Both the position numbers and the translations under genes were made by a program. A model generated the notes under the pieces. It did no database searches, had not been told where the DNA came from, and saw only the letters and a program-made list of their open reading frames with translations. DNA of 64,000 nt from Paenibacillus sp. Its GTDB lineage: Bacteria > Bacillota > Bacilli > Paenibacillales > Paenibacillaceae. Below, in pieces: positions 1 through 9,170 of this stretch (positions are counted from its first letter, which is position 1; each line of letters opens with the position of its first letter). The stretch lies in NCBI GenBank assembly GCA_023512345.1, contig JAILZT010000012.1:97128-161127 (forward strand), written 5' to 3'.

Positions 1-2
1 AA

Positions 3-1151
3 CCTGCCAGAAATAGAGAGGTCTTGCTGCGTTCGCTGCTGGTTCCGGCAGCAGGGGAAGATGGAGAGCTGGATCTCCAAAAGAATGTGGATGCTCTTGG
101 GCTGGATTCAGGAAGAAGCTATGAAATTGTCCTGATCGAACCCCGGGAAATGGGGAAATCCTCCGAGGATAAGATGGCGAAGGTTAAAGCTGATTTGGAG
201 CAGTACTTCAGTCAAAGGGAATCTGGACTGTTCTTCACTATTTCACCTTATATGGGCATTTTGTTGGATGAACCTCTATTACATGAGGCGGATAGAGATC
301 GCTTATTCAATGAACTCTCAATCATAATGGATAAAGAGGATTTTAAGTTCAGTGCAGCAGCGGGTGGAGCAGTCTCCCAGCCTGAGGCGGCGCATGAATC
401 TTATGCTGCAGCCCAAGAATTGTTGCGACAAGCCTTTTTCTTCAAAAAGGACACCATAAACAGCCGGAATCTCCAATCAACAGCTAAGGAACCGGGGGAG
501 CTTGGTACGCAAGAAGAGGTTAGAGAAAATGCAGAAACCCGTCTGCTGCTTGCGGTCGAGACAGGAAGCACAACCGTCATTCAGGCTTTGGTAAAGGAAA
601 AAATTGACGAGCTAATGGCTGAGGGTTCCGATGAACAGCGGATTAAAGAGACGTTTGTTCACCTGTTGAGCACGGTTCTGGCTCGCCTGGAGCCCGCCTA
701 TCCGGAAATCCGCAAGCAAGCAGCAGATCACTCACCACCGATAGGTGAGTTGTATCATAGTTATTATCTAAGTGATTTGCAGGAGCAGGCAGCTGCCTTT
801 TTGGAAGAGGTTGCTGAACAGATGAATAGCGGTGGGCGTGGGAATGAGATTAAGAAAATAATGGAGATCATTCAGCGTCGATATAATGAGAACCTGAAAC
901 TGGAGACGTTATCTGAATTGTTTAACTACAATAGCGCGTATCTGGGAAAAATGTTCAAGAGTTCCACGGGTGAGTATTTCAATACTTATATCGATAAGGT
1001 GAGGATTGAGAAGGCCAAGCAGTTTCTTGCTCAGGGAATGAAAGTTTATGAGGTAGCAGAGAAGGTCGGTTATATGAATCCAGATTATTTTAATGCTAAA
1101 TTCCGTAAATATGTCGGGGTTTCTCCAACTTCTTATCGGAAGAGCACTTAG
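3..1151 (+). CDS. AraC-family response regulator (YesN-like), 5' end outside window
   Basis: The reading frame is open to the first base, so the protein is truncated at its N terminus; 382 residues are visible. The C terminus is a clear AraC-type double helix-turn-helix (about the last 100 residues, with LETLSELFNYNSAYLGKMFK and a second helix-turn-helix ending in VGVSPTSYRK). The visible N-terminal part matches the variable linker of YesN-type response regulators, whose receiver domain would lie upstream. Such regulators pair with a sensor kinase and activate neighbouring sugar ABC transporters; the next genes are exactly that, so control of the downstream transporter/fucosidase cluster is inferred. 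A strong terminator follows the stop, so it is not in one transcript with them. Family assignment is firm, target inferred. Confidence 0.9.
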   Translation, partial: PARNREVLLRSLLVPAAGEDGELDLQKNVDALGLDSGRSYEIVLIEPREMGKSSEDKMAKVKADLEQYFSQRESGLFFTISPYMGILLDEPLLHEADRDRLFNELSIIMDKEDFKFSAAAGGAVSQPEAAHESYAAAQELLRQAFFFKKDTINSRNLQSTAKEPGELGTQEEVRENAETRLLLAVETGSTTVIQALVKEKIDELMAEGSDEQRIKETFVHLLSTVLARLEPAYPEIRKQAADHSPPIGELYHSYYLSDLQEQAAAFLEEVAEQMNSGGRGNEIKKIMEIIQRRYNENLKLETLSELFNYNSAYLGKMFKSSTGEYFNTYIDKVRIEKAKQFLAQGMKVYEVAEKVGYMNPDYFNAKFRKYVGVSPTSYRKST

Positions 1152-1197
1152 CTTTGATAGGATTGAAACGGGGGAGCAGGAAATTTTATATTAAAAA

Positions 1198-1239
1198 TGA
1201 CGAGCAAGCTGACCTACAGCTTCGCTCGTTATTTTTTTA
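1198..1239 (+). terminator. Rho-independent terminator after AraC-type regulator
   Basis: The stem arms ACGAGC and GCTCGT enclose a second AGCT/AGCT pairing and are followed by a run of seven T. It separates the regulator from the transporter operon. Confidence 0.85.
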
Positions 1240-1288
1240 TCTATAAATCTCTAATTTTCTCTGATTTCATGTCAAATTTATAGGGTAC

Positions 1289-1302
1289 TGGTATCGCTTA
1301 CA
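1289..1302 (+). promoter_or_regulatory. possible cre (CcpA) site before sugar ABC operon
   Basis: TGGTATCGCTTACA agrees with the catabolite-responsive element consensus TGWAANCGNTNWCA at all but two fixed positions and lies about 40 bases upstream of the first permease start. No convincing -35/-10 pair was seen around it. Catabolite repression of a glycan operon would make sense, but the match is only moderate. Confidence 0.35.
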
Positions 1303-1339
1303 AAACTTTAAGATTAGGACATAGAGAGGAGGGGGCTTT

Positions 1340-2299
1340 ATGAAAGCGGCAACAAATTTACAAGAATTACCTTCCAAAAAGTCTACTTCAGGACGGTTTT
1401 GGAGAACCCTTAATAATCAAAAATATTTGTGGATGATGTCAATTCCCTTTGTGATCTGGGTGTTTGTGTTCAACTATCTTCCGTTGTGGGGATGGACAAT
1501 GGCTTTTCAGAAGTATAAGCCAGCTAAGGACTTCTTCGAACAGGACTGGGTTGGTTTCGAACATTTTAGAGCACTCTTTGCAGATGAAACGTTTTACCTT
1601 GCACTACGCAACACGTTAGTAATGAGCGGAATGGGCCTCGTGGCAGGCTTTATATTTCCAATAACATTTGCAGTTTTGCTGAATGAGGTACGGGTAGGCT
1701 TTTTCAAAAGATTCGCACAGACCATATCTTATCTGCCTCACTTTGTATCCTGGGTAGTAGCAGCAGGGATTGTAACCAAAATGCTCTCTGGTGACAACGG
1801 TCTTGTAAACGATATCTTAATAGGATTAGGTTTCATAGAATCACCGATTCAATTTATGGCAGAGGGTCATCTCTTCTGGGGAATTGTTACTTTGTCAGAT
1901 GTCTGGAAGGAAACAGGATGGAACGCCATTATTTATTTAGCGGCCATTGCAGGGATTGGGCCTGAGCTTTATGAAGCGGCTCGTGTAGATGGAGCTAGCC
2001 GGTTACGGCAGGTGTGGCACATCACTTTACCGGGTATACGCTCAACAATCATTGTATTACTTATTATGTCTATCGGTAACTTACTCAACATTGGTTTCGA
2101 GAAGCAGTTTTTGTTAGGAAATAATCTGGTGACCGATTATTCTCAAGTGCTTGACTTGTACTCGTTGAAGTACGGTCTGGGCATGGGACGCTACTCATTC
2201 GGTACCGCGATTAATATATTCAACTCTGTTATTAGTGTATTCCTATTGTTCACCATCAACGGAATCTTCAAACGTACTACTAAAGAGAGTCTTCTCTAG
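1340..2299 (+). CDS. sugar ABC transporter permease (LplB/UgpA-like)
   Basis: 319-residue integral membrane protein with about six hydrophobic segments and the cytoplasmic EAA loop EAARVDGASRLRQVWHITLP that docks the ATPase. The N-terminal stretch (YLWMMSIPFVIWVFVFNYLP) is typical of the LplB subfamily of carbohydrate-uptake transporters in Paenibacillus. The start is ATG with a strong AGAGGAGGGGG ribosome site. It is the first gene of the permease-permease-binding protein set; the stop is about 15 bases before the next start. No ATPase gene is present, as is usual for this family, which borrows a shared MsmX-type ATPase. Substrate is inferred from the downstream fucosidase to be a fucose-containing oligosaccharide. 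Confidence 0.9.
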   Translation: MKAATNLQELPSKKSTSGRFWRTLNNQKYLWMMSIPFVIWVFVFNYLPLWGWTMAFQKYKPAKDFFEQDWVGFEHFRALFADETFYLALRNTLVMSGMGLVAGFIFPITFAVLLNEVRVGFFKRFAQTISYLPHFVSWVVAAGIVTKMLSGDNGLVNDILIGLGFIESPIQFMAEGHLFWGIVTLSDVWKETGWNAIIYLAAIAGIGPELYEAARVDGASRLRQVWHITLPGIRSTIIVLLIMSIGNLLNIGFEKQFLLGNNLVTDYSQVLDLYSLKYGLGMGRYSFGTAINIFNSVISVFLLFTINGIFKRTTKESLL

Positions 2300-2314
2300 A
2301 AAGGGGGCGTGGTT

Positions 2315-3223
2315 ATGGAAAGTTCTACTCTAGCCAGCCGTAAGTCATGGTCCGACAGAATTTTTGATCTGGTAGTCTATATCGTCGTTGGTTTCGTCGT
2401 TTTGGTAACGTTATATCCTTTCCTCAATGTACTTGCCATATCGTTGAATGATTCAATAGACAGTGTGCGGGGCGGAATCACGATTTTCCCACGGAAGTTC
2501 ACTTGGGATAACTACATTAAGATCTTCTCCTTCTCGGGTCTGGTTACAGGCTTCAAAATTTCAGCCTTGCGTACAATAATCGGAACACTGCTTGGCTTGC
2601 TGACGGCTTCCATGCTGGCATTTACGATCGCCCGCGAAGACTTTCAGGGTCGCAAGTTTGTTTCGACAGTATTAGCACTCACAATGTATATTTCTGGTGG
2701 TTTGATTCCAACTTATATGCTGATGCGCGATTTACACTTGATGAATACTTTCGCAGTCTATGTTCTTCCCGGCGCGGTTAGTGCCTTTAATGTATTCGTT
2801 ATCCGTTCCTTTATCGATGGGATACCTTATGCACTTCAGGAATCGGCTAAATTGGATGGCGCCAATGACTTTACAATTTACTGGCGGGTCATCCTGCCTC
2901 TATGCAAACCTGCCTTGGCTACGGTTGCCTTGTTCTTGGCTGTAGGACAATGGAATGCATGGTTCGATACTTACCTGTATAACGGTTCTAATGAAGCATT
3001 AACTACCTTGCAGTTTGAATTAATGAAGGTGCTCCAGAGTACCACGACAGGTAATGGTGGAGATTATCGTTCCAAAATTGTAGCTGTGGCGACCAATCAG
3101 GTATCGCCGGAATCGATAAAGATGGCGATCACAATTGTTGTTACAGTACCTATCCTTATTGTCTATCCTTTCTTGCAGAACTACTTTGTAAAAGGTATGA
3201 CACTTGGAGCCGTAAAAAGCTAA
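2315..3223 (+). CDS. sugar ABC transporter permease (LplC/YtcP-like)
   Basis: Second permease of the transporter, about 302 residues with six predicted membrane segments and an EAA loop (QESAKLDGANDFTIYWRVIL). An in-frame GTG lies six bases earlier, but the AAGGGGG ribosome site is only one base from it and seven from the ATG at 2315, so I chose the ATG. The C-terminal LQNYFVKGMTLGAVK ending is characteristic of YtcP/LplC proteins. It should heterodimerise with the preceding permease in the cytoplasmic membrane. Family sure; substrate inferred from context. Confidence 0.9.
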   Translation: MESSTLASRKSWSDRIFDLVVYIVVGFVVLVTLYPFLNVLAISLNDSIDSVRGGITIFPRKFTWDNYIKIFSFSGLVTGFKISALRTIIGTLLGLLTASMLAFTIAREDFQGRKFVSTVLALTMYISGGLIPTYMLMRDLHLMNTFAVYVLPGAVSAFNVFVIRSFIDGIPYALQESAKLDGANDFTIYWRVILPLCKPALATVALFLAVGQWNAWFDTYLYNGSNEALTTLQFELMKVLQSTTTGNGGDYRSKIVAVATNQVSPESIKMAITIVVTVPILIVYPFLQNYFVKGMTLGAVKS

Positions 3224-3332
3224 TTCAAAACTTGGCTTTCCGTGGTAAATTCTGGCTGCGGGAAGCCGCAATATGGTATCTACAGGAGTTCCTGTTATAC
3301 AATAGATATATCAATCGAGGAGGGTTTACATT

Positions 3333-5072
3333 ATGTCAAGCAAGAGAAGCAGCAAGACTAAAGCTTCGGCATGGCTTTTGGTTTCTACATTAATGCTCAG
3401 TATGTTGGCGGGTTGTGGAGGAAATAATGCTGCGAACACAGGAAATACAACAGATACCAACACAAATACTGCGAACACCGGCACCAATACGGAAAAAGAA
3501 GATCTGTCACCGGTAACATTCTCCTTCTTTAGTGCAGATCCAAGTCCGAACTGGACAGGAATGCAAGATGAGACAGGTAAAGTGATCACAGAAAAAACCG
3601 GCGTAACCCTAGATGCTGAATTTGCTGTAGGAGATCCTGCGCAAAAGGTTGCACTTATCGCATCAAGTGGTGAATATCCTGACCTTATCAGTGCAAAGGC
3701 TGATATTTCTAAGATGGTAGATGCAGGCGCAATGGTTGATCTTACTGAACTGATTGATAAATATGCTCCTAATATTAAAAAGGTACTTGGCGAAGAAAAC
3801 TTGAAACGTTCCCGTTATAGCAATGAAGATAAAGCGATCTATGCTATCCCTACTTATTCAGCTGTAGATCACCAATACTTTAATGCTGGCGGCGGTTTTG
3901 AACTTCAGCACCGTGCTGTAAAAGAAGCAGGATACCCACCGATTAAAACAGTTAAAGATTATGAAAACGTAATCAAATCTTATCTGGACAAACATCCTAC
4001 AGATGAGAATGGTAATAAAAACATCGGATTGACCCTGAACGCTGATGACTGGATGATGTATATCACTGTTACTAACCCAGCCTTTACCACTACAGGTTCC
4101 CCAGATGATGGAGAATACGCAATCGATGTGGATACTCAAGAAGTAACTTATCACTTCCGTCGTCCTGCAGAGAAAGAGTACTTCCGTTGGTTGAACCATA
4201 TGAACGATATTGGTTTGCTTGATCCAGAAAGCTTCGTACAAAAGACTGACCAATACAAAGCTAAAATTGCTACAGGCCGTGTAATTGGCTTGATTGACCA
4301 AGATTGGTCATATGGCGATGGCGAAAAAGCACTTAAGACTGAAGGTAAATTCGATCAAGGTTACGCACACTTTCCTGTAACTTTGTCTGAAGAATACAAA
4401 GAAACCTCTTTTTGGCCTACAGGCTTCATGGCTGGAAACGGTGTGGGTATCACAACGGATTGTGAAGATCCAATTCGTGCAATCAAGTTCTTGGATTACC
4501 TTGCTTCCGATGAAGGTCAAGTTCTATTGAACTGGGGTATTGAAGGTAAACAGTATAAGGTTGAGAACGGCAAACGTGTAATTCCTGAAGATGTTAACAA
4601 TCGTATCGTTAATGATGCAACAAACTTTGCAAAAGAAACAGGTATCGGCCTTTACAACTTGTTGTCTGTTCATTATGGTGACGGTGTTAAAGATTCTACT
4701 GACAACTTCTACACAACAAAATTCCCTGAACAGATTAGTTCCCAATTCAACGCTGTTGAAAAAGAAACTCTAGCTGCTTACAAGGTTGATACATGGAGAG
4801 GCCTGTTCCCTAAAGAAGACGAATTCAAAGTTAAACCTTGGGGTGCGGCTTGGAACATTCCAGTTCCTGGAGAAAGCGATATTGTCGTACTGGACAACAA
4901 GCTGAAAGATATTACATGGAAACGTATTCCAGAAGCTATTCTTTCTAAACCAGCAGAATTCGATAAAATTTGGGATGCTTACATGGCTGACCTGGAAAAA
5001 GCTGGCGTAGAAAAAGCAGAAGATTTGCGCGAAGAACTGGTTAAAGAACGCGTAAAACTGTGGACTGAATAA
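3333..5072 (+). CDS. extracellular sugar-binding lipoprotein of ABC transporter (LplA-like)
   Basis: 579 residues with a lipoprotein signal: basic N terminus, hydrophobic core and lipobox LAGC followed by a Gly/Asn/Thr-rich tether, so the mature protein is anchored by a lipidated Cys at about residue 28. The rest matches the large (500-580 residue) family 1 solute-binding proteins paired with LplB/LplC permeases. The start has GAGGAGGG nine bases upstream. It captures the oligosaccharide outside and delivers it to the two permeases encoded just before. Codon use here is noticeably more optimised than in the permeases, consistent with the high expression usual for binding proteins. A hairpin follows the stop. 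Confidence 0.9.
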   Translation: MSSKRSSKTKASAWLLVSTLMLSMLAGCGGNNAANTGNTTDTNTNTANTGTNTEKEDLSPVTFSFFSADPSPNWTGMQDETGKVITEKTGVTLDAEFAVGDPAQKVALIASSGEYPDLISAKADISKMVDAGAMVDLTELIDKYAPNIKKVLGEENLKRSRYSNEDKAIYAIPTYSAVDHQYFNAGGGFELQHRAVKEAGYPPIKTVKDYENVIKSYLDKHPTDENGNKNIGLTLNADDWMMYITVTNPAFTTTGSPDDGEYAIDVDTQEVTYHFRRPAEKEYFRWLNHMNDIGLLDPESFVQKTDQYKAKIATGRVIGLIDQDWSYGDGEKALKTEGKFDQGYAHFPVTLSEEYKETSFWPTGFMAGNGVGITTDCEDPIRAIKFLDYLASDEGQVLLNWGIEGKQYKVENGKRVIPEDVNNRIVNDATNFAKETGIGLYNLLSVHYGDGVKDSTDNFYTTKFPEQISSQFNAVEKETLAAYKVDTWRGLFPKEDEFKVKPWGAAWNIPVPGESDIVVLDNKLKDITWKRIPEAILSKPAEFDKIWDAYMADLEKAGVEKAEDLREELVKERVKLWTE

Positions 5073-5097
5073 TTTAAGAGTAATAAAATGAAAACAT

Positions 5098-5135
5098 TAG
5101 CGGGAAGTTCGAGCGAAAGCCCGGGCTTCCCGCTA
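5098..5135 (+). terminator. hairpin between binding protein and fucosidase genes
   Basis: Perfect 10-bp inverted repeat (TAGCGGGAAG paired with CTTCCCGCTA) 25 bases after the stop. Only a weak T-run follows (ACTTTCGTTT), so it may be a partial terminator or 3' stabiliser that keeps the binding protein more abundant than the enzyme downstream. Confidence 0.6.
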
Positions 5136-5165
5136 ACTTTCGTTTATAAGCCTGGAGGTGTACAT

Positions 5166-7541
5166 GTGTTAGACAATGGCAAAGGGAGTAACAAGCTGCT
5201 TAGGTATGACAAGCCGGCGGAGGTCTGGGAAGAGGCACTGCCGCTAGGTAATGGCCGTCTTGGTGGAATGGTGTTTGGCGGAGTAAGCCAAGAAGTTATA
5301 AAGCTGAACGAGGATACACTCTGGTCGGGATTCCCACGGGACACAGCAAATTACGAGGCATTACGGCATTTGAACCCGGCCCGGAAGTTAGCGGAAGAAG
5401 GAAAGTACAGTCAAGCAGAGGCTTTGATCGAAGCTAAAATGCTGGGCAGACGTACCGAGTCCTATCAGCCTCTTGGCGACCTGCTAATTTCGATTCAAGC
5501 TGAAGAATATGATAGGGGCAGCTACCAACGTGAGCTGGATATGGATACAGCTATTGTCACAACGCGTTATGAAACCGCTGGCATGCATATTGAGCGGGAA
5601 GCCTTTATTAGCAGGCCAGATGGGTTGCTGGTATGGCATATCCGTTCAGAACAAAAATGCCCGTTGCCAGTCATCACAGCCGAGTTATCATCCTTGCATC
5701 CTTGCAGTGTGGAGGTCAGCGGCGAACACCTCCTGATGAAAGGCCGTGCGCCCTCACATGTTGCTGACAACTATGTCGGTGACCATCCTAGGGCAGTATT
5801 GTATGAAGCGGACCGCGGACTGCAATTTGCTGCCTGTCTGGAAGTTCGTTCAGAGAGTGGCACCCTCACTAGGGAGAATGGTCGCATCACTATTACTGGA
5901 GCGCGTTCCGTCACCTTCCTGCTTGCAGCCGCTACAGACTTTGGAGGCTTCAATGTAATGCCGGGATCTGGGAAGGTTGTACCCTCTGAACTTTGCAAGA
6001 ATCTGCTAGTCAATGCTGCATCCGAATATAACGAGCTGCGTAAGCGGCATGTCAACGATCATCAGGCCTTATTTCAGCGTGTAGAGCTAGAGCTTGGCAA
6101 CGAGCCTGGCACAGCAGCAGAGAACGAAAATCTTCCCATTCAAGTGCGGCTTGAGCGTTATAAATCAGGAGCTAGCGACCCGGGCCTTGAGGGGCTGTTG
6201 TTTCACTACGGACGTTATTTGATGATCGCAGGCTCCAGGCCGGGCACACAGGCTCTTAACCTGCAAGGCATCTGGAATCCGCATATTCAACCCCCTTGGA
6301 ATAGCAATTATACAACTAATATAAATACAGAAATGAATTATTGGCCTGCTGAGAGCTGCGGGCTGGGGGAATGCCACGAGCCCCTTCTGGATTTAATCTC
6401 AGAGCTCAGCATTTCTGGAAGCCGAACTGCCTCTGTGCATTATGGCGCTCGCGGCTGGGCGGTTCATCATAATACTGACTTATGGCGAATGTCATCCCCA
6501 TCGGATGGTAAAGCCATGTGGGCTTTTTGGCCCATGGGTGGAGTATGGCTGTCCAGACATTTATGGGAGCGTTATGCATTCCGTCCGGATGAGGAGTATT
6601 TGCGAGAAAAAGCTTACCCGATATTAAAAGGGGCGGCACTATTCTGTTTGGATTGGCTCGTAGAGTGTCCAGATGGACGTTTGACTACGGCACTTTCCAC
6701 CTCACCAGAAAATGTATTTTTGACATCAGAAGGTGTCCCTTGCAGCGTATCTTCCGGTTCAGCGATGGATATATCATTGATTCATGAACTATTTACTCAT
6801 TGTATGAAATCTGCTGAGATTTTAGGAATAGATGATGAATTTCGGGAAGAGTTGAATCAGAAGAAAACAAAGTTAGCCTCCCCGGGGATCGCTCCCGATG
6901 GACGTTTGCGGGAGTGGAATGAGGACTTCGCCGAACAAGAAGCCGGGCATCGGCATGTCTCCCATTTGTATGATTTGTATCCAGGCCAGATTATCAGTCC
7001 GATAACGACACCAGAGCTCGCAGAGGCCGCGTCTTTGACCCTCAAGAAGAGGTTGGAAGCAGGCAGTGGACATACAGGCTGGAGTGCAGCCTGGCTGCTC
7101 AACCTATATGCAAGGCTTACGGATTCTACGAATGCTTATAGTTGTATACGACGCATTCTTTCGGATTCAAGCTTACCCAATCTGTTCGGCAACCACCCGC
7201 CATTTCAAATTGACGGTAATTTCGGCGTCACGGCAGGTATTGCTGAGATGCTGCTGCAGAGTCACCAGGGAAGTCTCCATCTGCTGCCGGCTTTGCCAGA
7301 GCAATGGAGCCAAGGCAAAGTTAAGGGCTTGGTCGGACGGGGTGGATTCATTATGGATATCGAATGGTGTGAAGGTAAATTGGTAAACGCCCAACTAACT
7401 TCAACCCACGGCAATCCATGCAAAATAAGCTATGCTGCCCCAATCCTTCTTCAAAACACAGATGGATCACAAACAACGGTAGTAAGTGATAGAGAGTTTT
7501 CAACAAAGGCAGGAGTAACCTACAACCTTACACCGCAATAG
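5166..7541 (+). CDS. glycoside hydrolase family 95 alpha-L-fucosidase
   Basis: 791 residues, the usual length for cytoplasmic GH95 enzymes, which hydrolyse terminal alpha-1,2-linked fucose with inversion (some members act on L-galactose). Visible family motifs are [14 protein letters not shown] and LNEDTLWSG near the N terminus, [20 protein letters not shown] in the middle (the catalytic Asn pair region) and [15 protein letters not shown] in the C-terminal third (catalytic Asp). I chose GTG at 5166 because GGAGGTG lies five bases upstream; a longer frame from 5088 would run through the intergenic hairpin. No signal peptide, so it acts on imported oligosaccharide, fitting the transporter in front. 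Confidence 0.92.
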   Translation: MLDNGKGSNKLLRYDKPAEVWEEALPLGNGRLGGMVFGGVSQEVIKLNEDTLWSGFPRDTANYEALRHLNPARKLAEEGKYSQAEALIEAKMLGRRTESYQPLGDLLISIQAEEYDRGSYQRELDMDTAIVTTRYETAGMHIEREAFISRPDGLLVWHIRSEQKCPLPVITAELSSLHPCSVEVSGEHLLMKGRAPSHVADNYVGDHPRAVLYEADRGLQFAACLEVRSESGTLTRENGRITITGARSVTFLLAAATDFGGFNVMPGSGKVVPSELCKNLLVNAASEYNELRKRHVNDHQALFQRVELELGNEPGTAAENENLPIQVRLERYKSGASDPGLEGLLFHYGRYLMIAGSRPGTQALNLQGIWNPHIQPPWNSNYTTNINTEMNYWPAESCGLGECHEPLLDLISELSISGSRTASVHYGARGWAVHHNTDLWRMSSPSDGKAMWAFWPMGGVWLSRHLWERYAFRPDEEYLREKAYPILKGAALFCLDWLVECPDGRLTTALSTSPENVFLTSEGVPCSVSSGSAMDISLIHELFTHCMKSAEILGIDDEFREELNQKKTKLASPGIAPDGRLREWNEDFAEQEAGHRHVSHLYDLYPGQIISPITTPELAEAASLTLKKRLEAGSGHTGWSAAWLLNLYARLTDSTNAYSCIRRILSDSSLPNLFGNHPPFQIDGNFGVTAGIAEMLLQSHQGSLHLLPALPEQWSQGKVKGLVGRGGFIMDIEWCEGKLVNAQLTSTHGNPCKISYAAPILLQNTDGSQTTVVSDREFSTKAGVTYNLTPQ

Positions 7542-7555
7542 AAGGAGAAATTCAG

Positions 7556-7600
7556 ATGACGATTTATCAATTTATTGGTACCAAAAGCTGGCCCAGATAG
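7556..7600 (+). CDS. possible 14-codon ORF behind a strong ribosome site
   Basis: An ATG with AAGGAG nine bases upstream opens a frame of 14 codons (MTIYQFIGTKSWPR) that starts 15 bases after the fucosidase stop. The ribosome site is as good as that of a real cistron, but the product resembles nothing I know. It may be the leftover start of a deleted downstream gene of the operon or a small leader peptide. Very uncertain as a functional gene. Confidence 0.2.
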   Translation: MTIYQFIGTKSWPR

Positions 7601-7643
7601 GTTGGCTGGTTAGCGAATAAACAAGATTTCAAGTAAGCTAAAT

Positions 7644-7691
7644 AAGCTGCTTTATCAGTAGAGTGATTTACTGGTAAGGCGGCTTTTTTTT
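7644..7691 (+). terminator. Rho-independent terminator of the transporter/fucosidase operon
   Basis: A 17-bp stem (left arm begins AAGCTGCTTTA, right arm TACTGGTAAGG) with three G-U pairs and a loop of eight bases, followed by eight T. Confidence 0.9.
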
Positions 7692-7904
7692 GAAAAAGAA
7701 AAATATATATAAATATTAAAGAGATTTATGTGGCACACATGAAGGACCGATATTAATATTAGGAAGTAGAACAAATAAAGTAACCAGTGATTCGTATGAT
7801 TTTTCAGTGAAATGGTTGTGAAAATGAAGTTGACCGCATCTAATAATAGGGTATCGGTAGGGCGAGCCCTGTTTTATTTAATTGTCTGGAGGAATAGAGT
7901 ATAT

Positions 7905-9044
7905 ATGAAGAAAATACAGATTTCGCTGGTAAAAGGTATACTTGGTGGAGTATTAGTGGCTGCTGCAATTCCTCCGACCCTGTATTGGGGCTGGGATTAC
8001 GCCTATGCTTCTGCAAGTCCGGCAGCCCTGAATTCAATTAATGAAATGACCGCTAAACTGACGAATGCTATGAATAACCGTAACGAGACGATCACCTTTA
8101 CCTATGAAGGCAACATTACGAATTTGAAGTCACAGGTACAAGCTTCTATAGATAAGGGAATGGCTAGTGATGCCTACTTGAATTATATAGTAGATAGTTA
8201 TGCTTTCTCTTACCGGGGAACCAGCCGATCAGCAAAAGTTACTATAGAGATTAAATATCTGGAAAGTCTGCAGCAGACGGCGTACGTGACTCAGGAAGTT
8301 AAGGCTGCTCTGAAAAAGATTATAAAACCGGGAATGAATAGCCACGAGAAAATAAGAGTTATTCACGACTGGGTGGTTACTCATTTGAAATACGATAACT
8401 CCTATCGCAAATACACTGCCTATGAAGGTCTGAAAAGTGGGAGCGCTGTATGCCAGGGATATTCTCTTCTCACTTATAAGATGCTGAAAGAAGCTGGAAT
8501 TAACAACAAAATCGTGGAAGGTACGGCCAGACCGGAAGGGGGACGCAGTCAGTCCCATGCCTGGAATCTAGTACAGCTGGATGGGCGGTGGTATCATTTG
8601 GATACAACCTGGGATGACCCATCACCAGATTTGGCAGGCGCTATCAGTACGACATACTACTTACGGACAGACAATCAGATGAGGGTTGATCACACCTGGA
8701 CTAAGCCCTACCCTGCAGCATCGGTAGCTTACCATAAGACATTGGCTGAGCTTATTGAGCAAGGCGGAGGGAAGAAGGGGTTCTACCTGAATCTGCAGCA
8801 GCAGCTTCATTATGATCTCTATGATGAAACGAAAGTGATCGACTCGGAAGCAGGGGTTTTGGCTTTGGGTGAGAAAGCTCTGAAAGCGGGGAAGGACTCT
8901 ATTTTATTTCGCTACCGAGGGAACAAGGTTTTGTTGAAGAACGATTTAGGGAAGCTCTATGAATTGGGATTGGACAATTTATCTTATACCTATTCCTCTT
9001 TTGAAAACACAGGCGATTTCCAGGTATATGTAACCTGGAAATAA
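7905..9044 (+). CDS. exported transglutaminase-like cysteine protease-fold protein
   Basis: 379 residues. An N-terminal hydrophobic segment (GILGGVLVAAAIPPTLYWGW) acts as a signal peptide or membrane anchor. The transglutaminase-like core carries the catalytic triad context: Cys183 in GSAVCQGYS, His218 in SHAWNLV and Asp233 in YHLDTTWDDP. The start ATG at 7905 has GGAGG 12 bases upstream; a longer frame from 7812 lacks a signal sequence at its start and is less likely. The remaining C-terminal ~110 residues show no domain I recognise. Likely acts at the cell surface as a peptidase or crosslinking enzyme; substrate unknown. Monocistronic, between two terminators. Confidence 0.8.
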   Translation: MKKIQISLVKGILGGVLVAAAIPPTLYWGWDYAYASASPAALNSINEMTAKLTNAMNNRNETITFTYEGNITNLKSQVQASIDKGMASDAYLNYIVDSYAFSYRGTSRSAKVTIEIKYLESLQQTAYVTQEVKAALKKIIKPGMNSHEKIRVIHDWVVTHLKYDNSYRKYTAYEGLKSGSAVCQGYSLLTYKMLKEAGINNKIVEGTARPEGGRSQSHAWNLVQLDGRWYHLDTTWDDPSPDLAGAISTTYYLRTDNQMRVDHTWTKPYPAASVAYHKTLAELIEQGGGKKGFYLNLQQQLHYDLYDETKVIDSEAGVLALGEKALKAGKDSILFRYRGNKVLLKNDLGKLYELGLDNLSYTYSSFENTGDFQVYVTWK

Positions 9045-9096
9045 GAATGGAATGGCGGGGCTTGCTGCTTAAACTAATGAATTAAGTCTTATTCAC

Positions 9097-9157
9097 AAAA
9101 AAGAGGACTTGTCCCAGCAGCCATTTGCATGGCTTTGGGACAGTCCTCTCTTTTTTA
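9097..9157. terminator. bidirectional terminator between convergent genes
   Basis: AGAGGAC and GTCCTCT arms, extended by an internal GTCCCA/TGGGAC pairing, flanked by A-rich sequence on the left and T-rich sequence on the right; serves both the transglutaminase-like gene and the permease on the opposite strand. Confidence 0.88.
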
Positions 9158-9170
9158 TATTGGGAAAATT

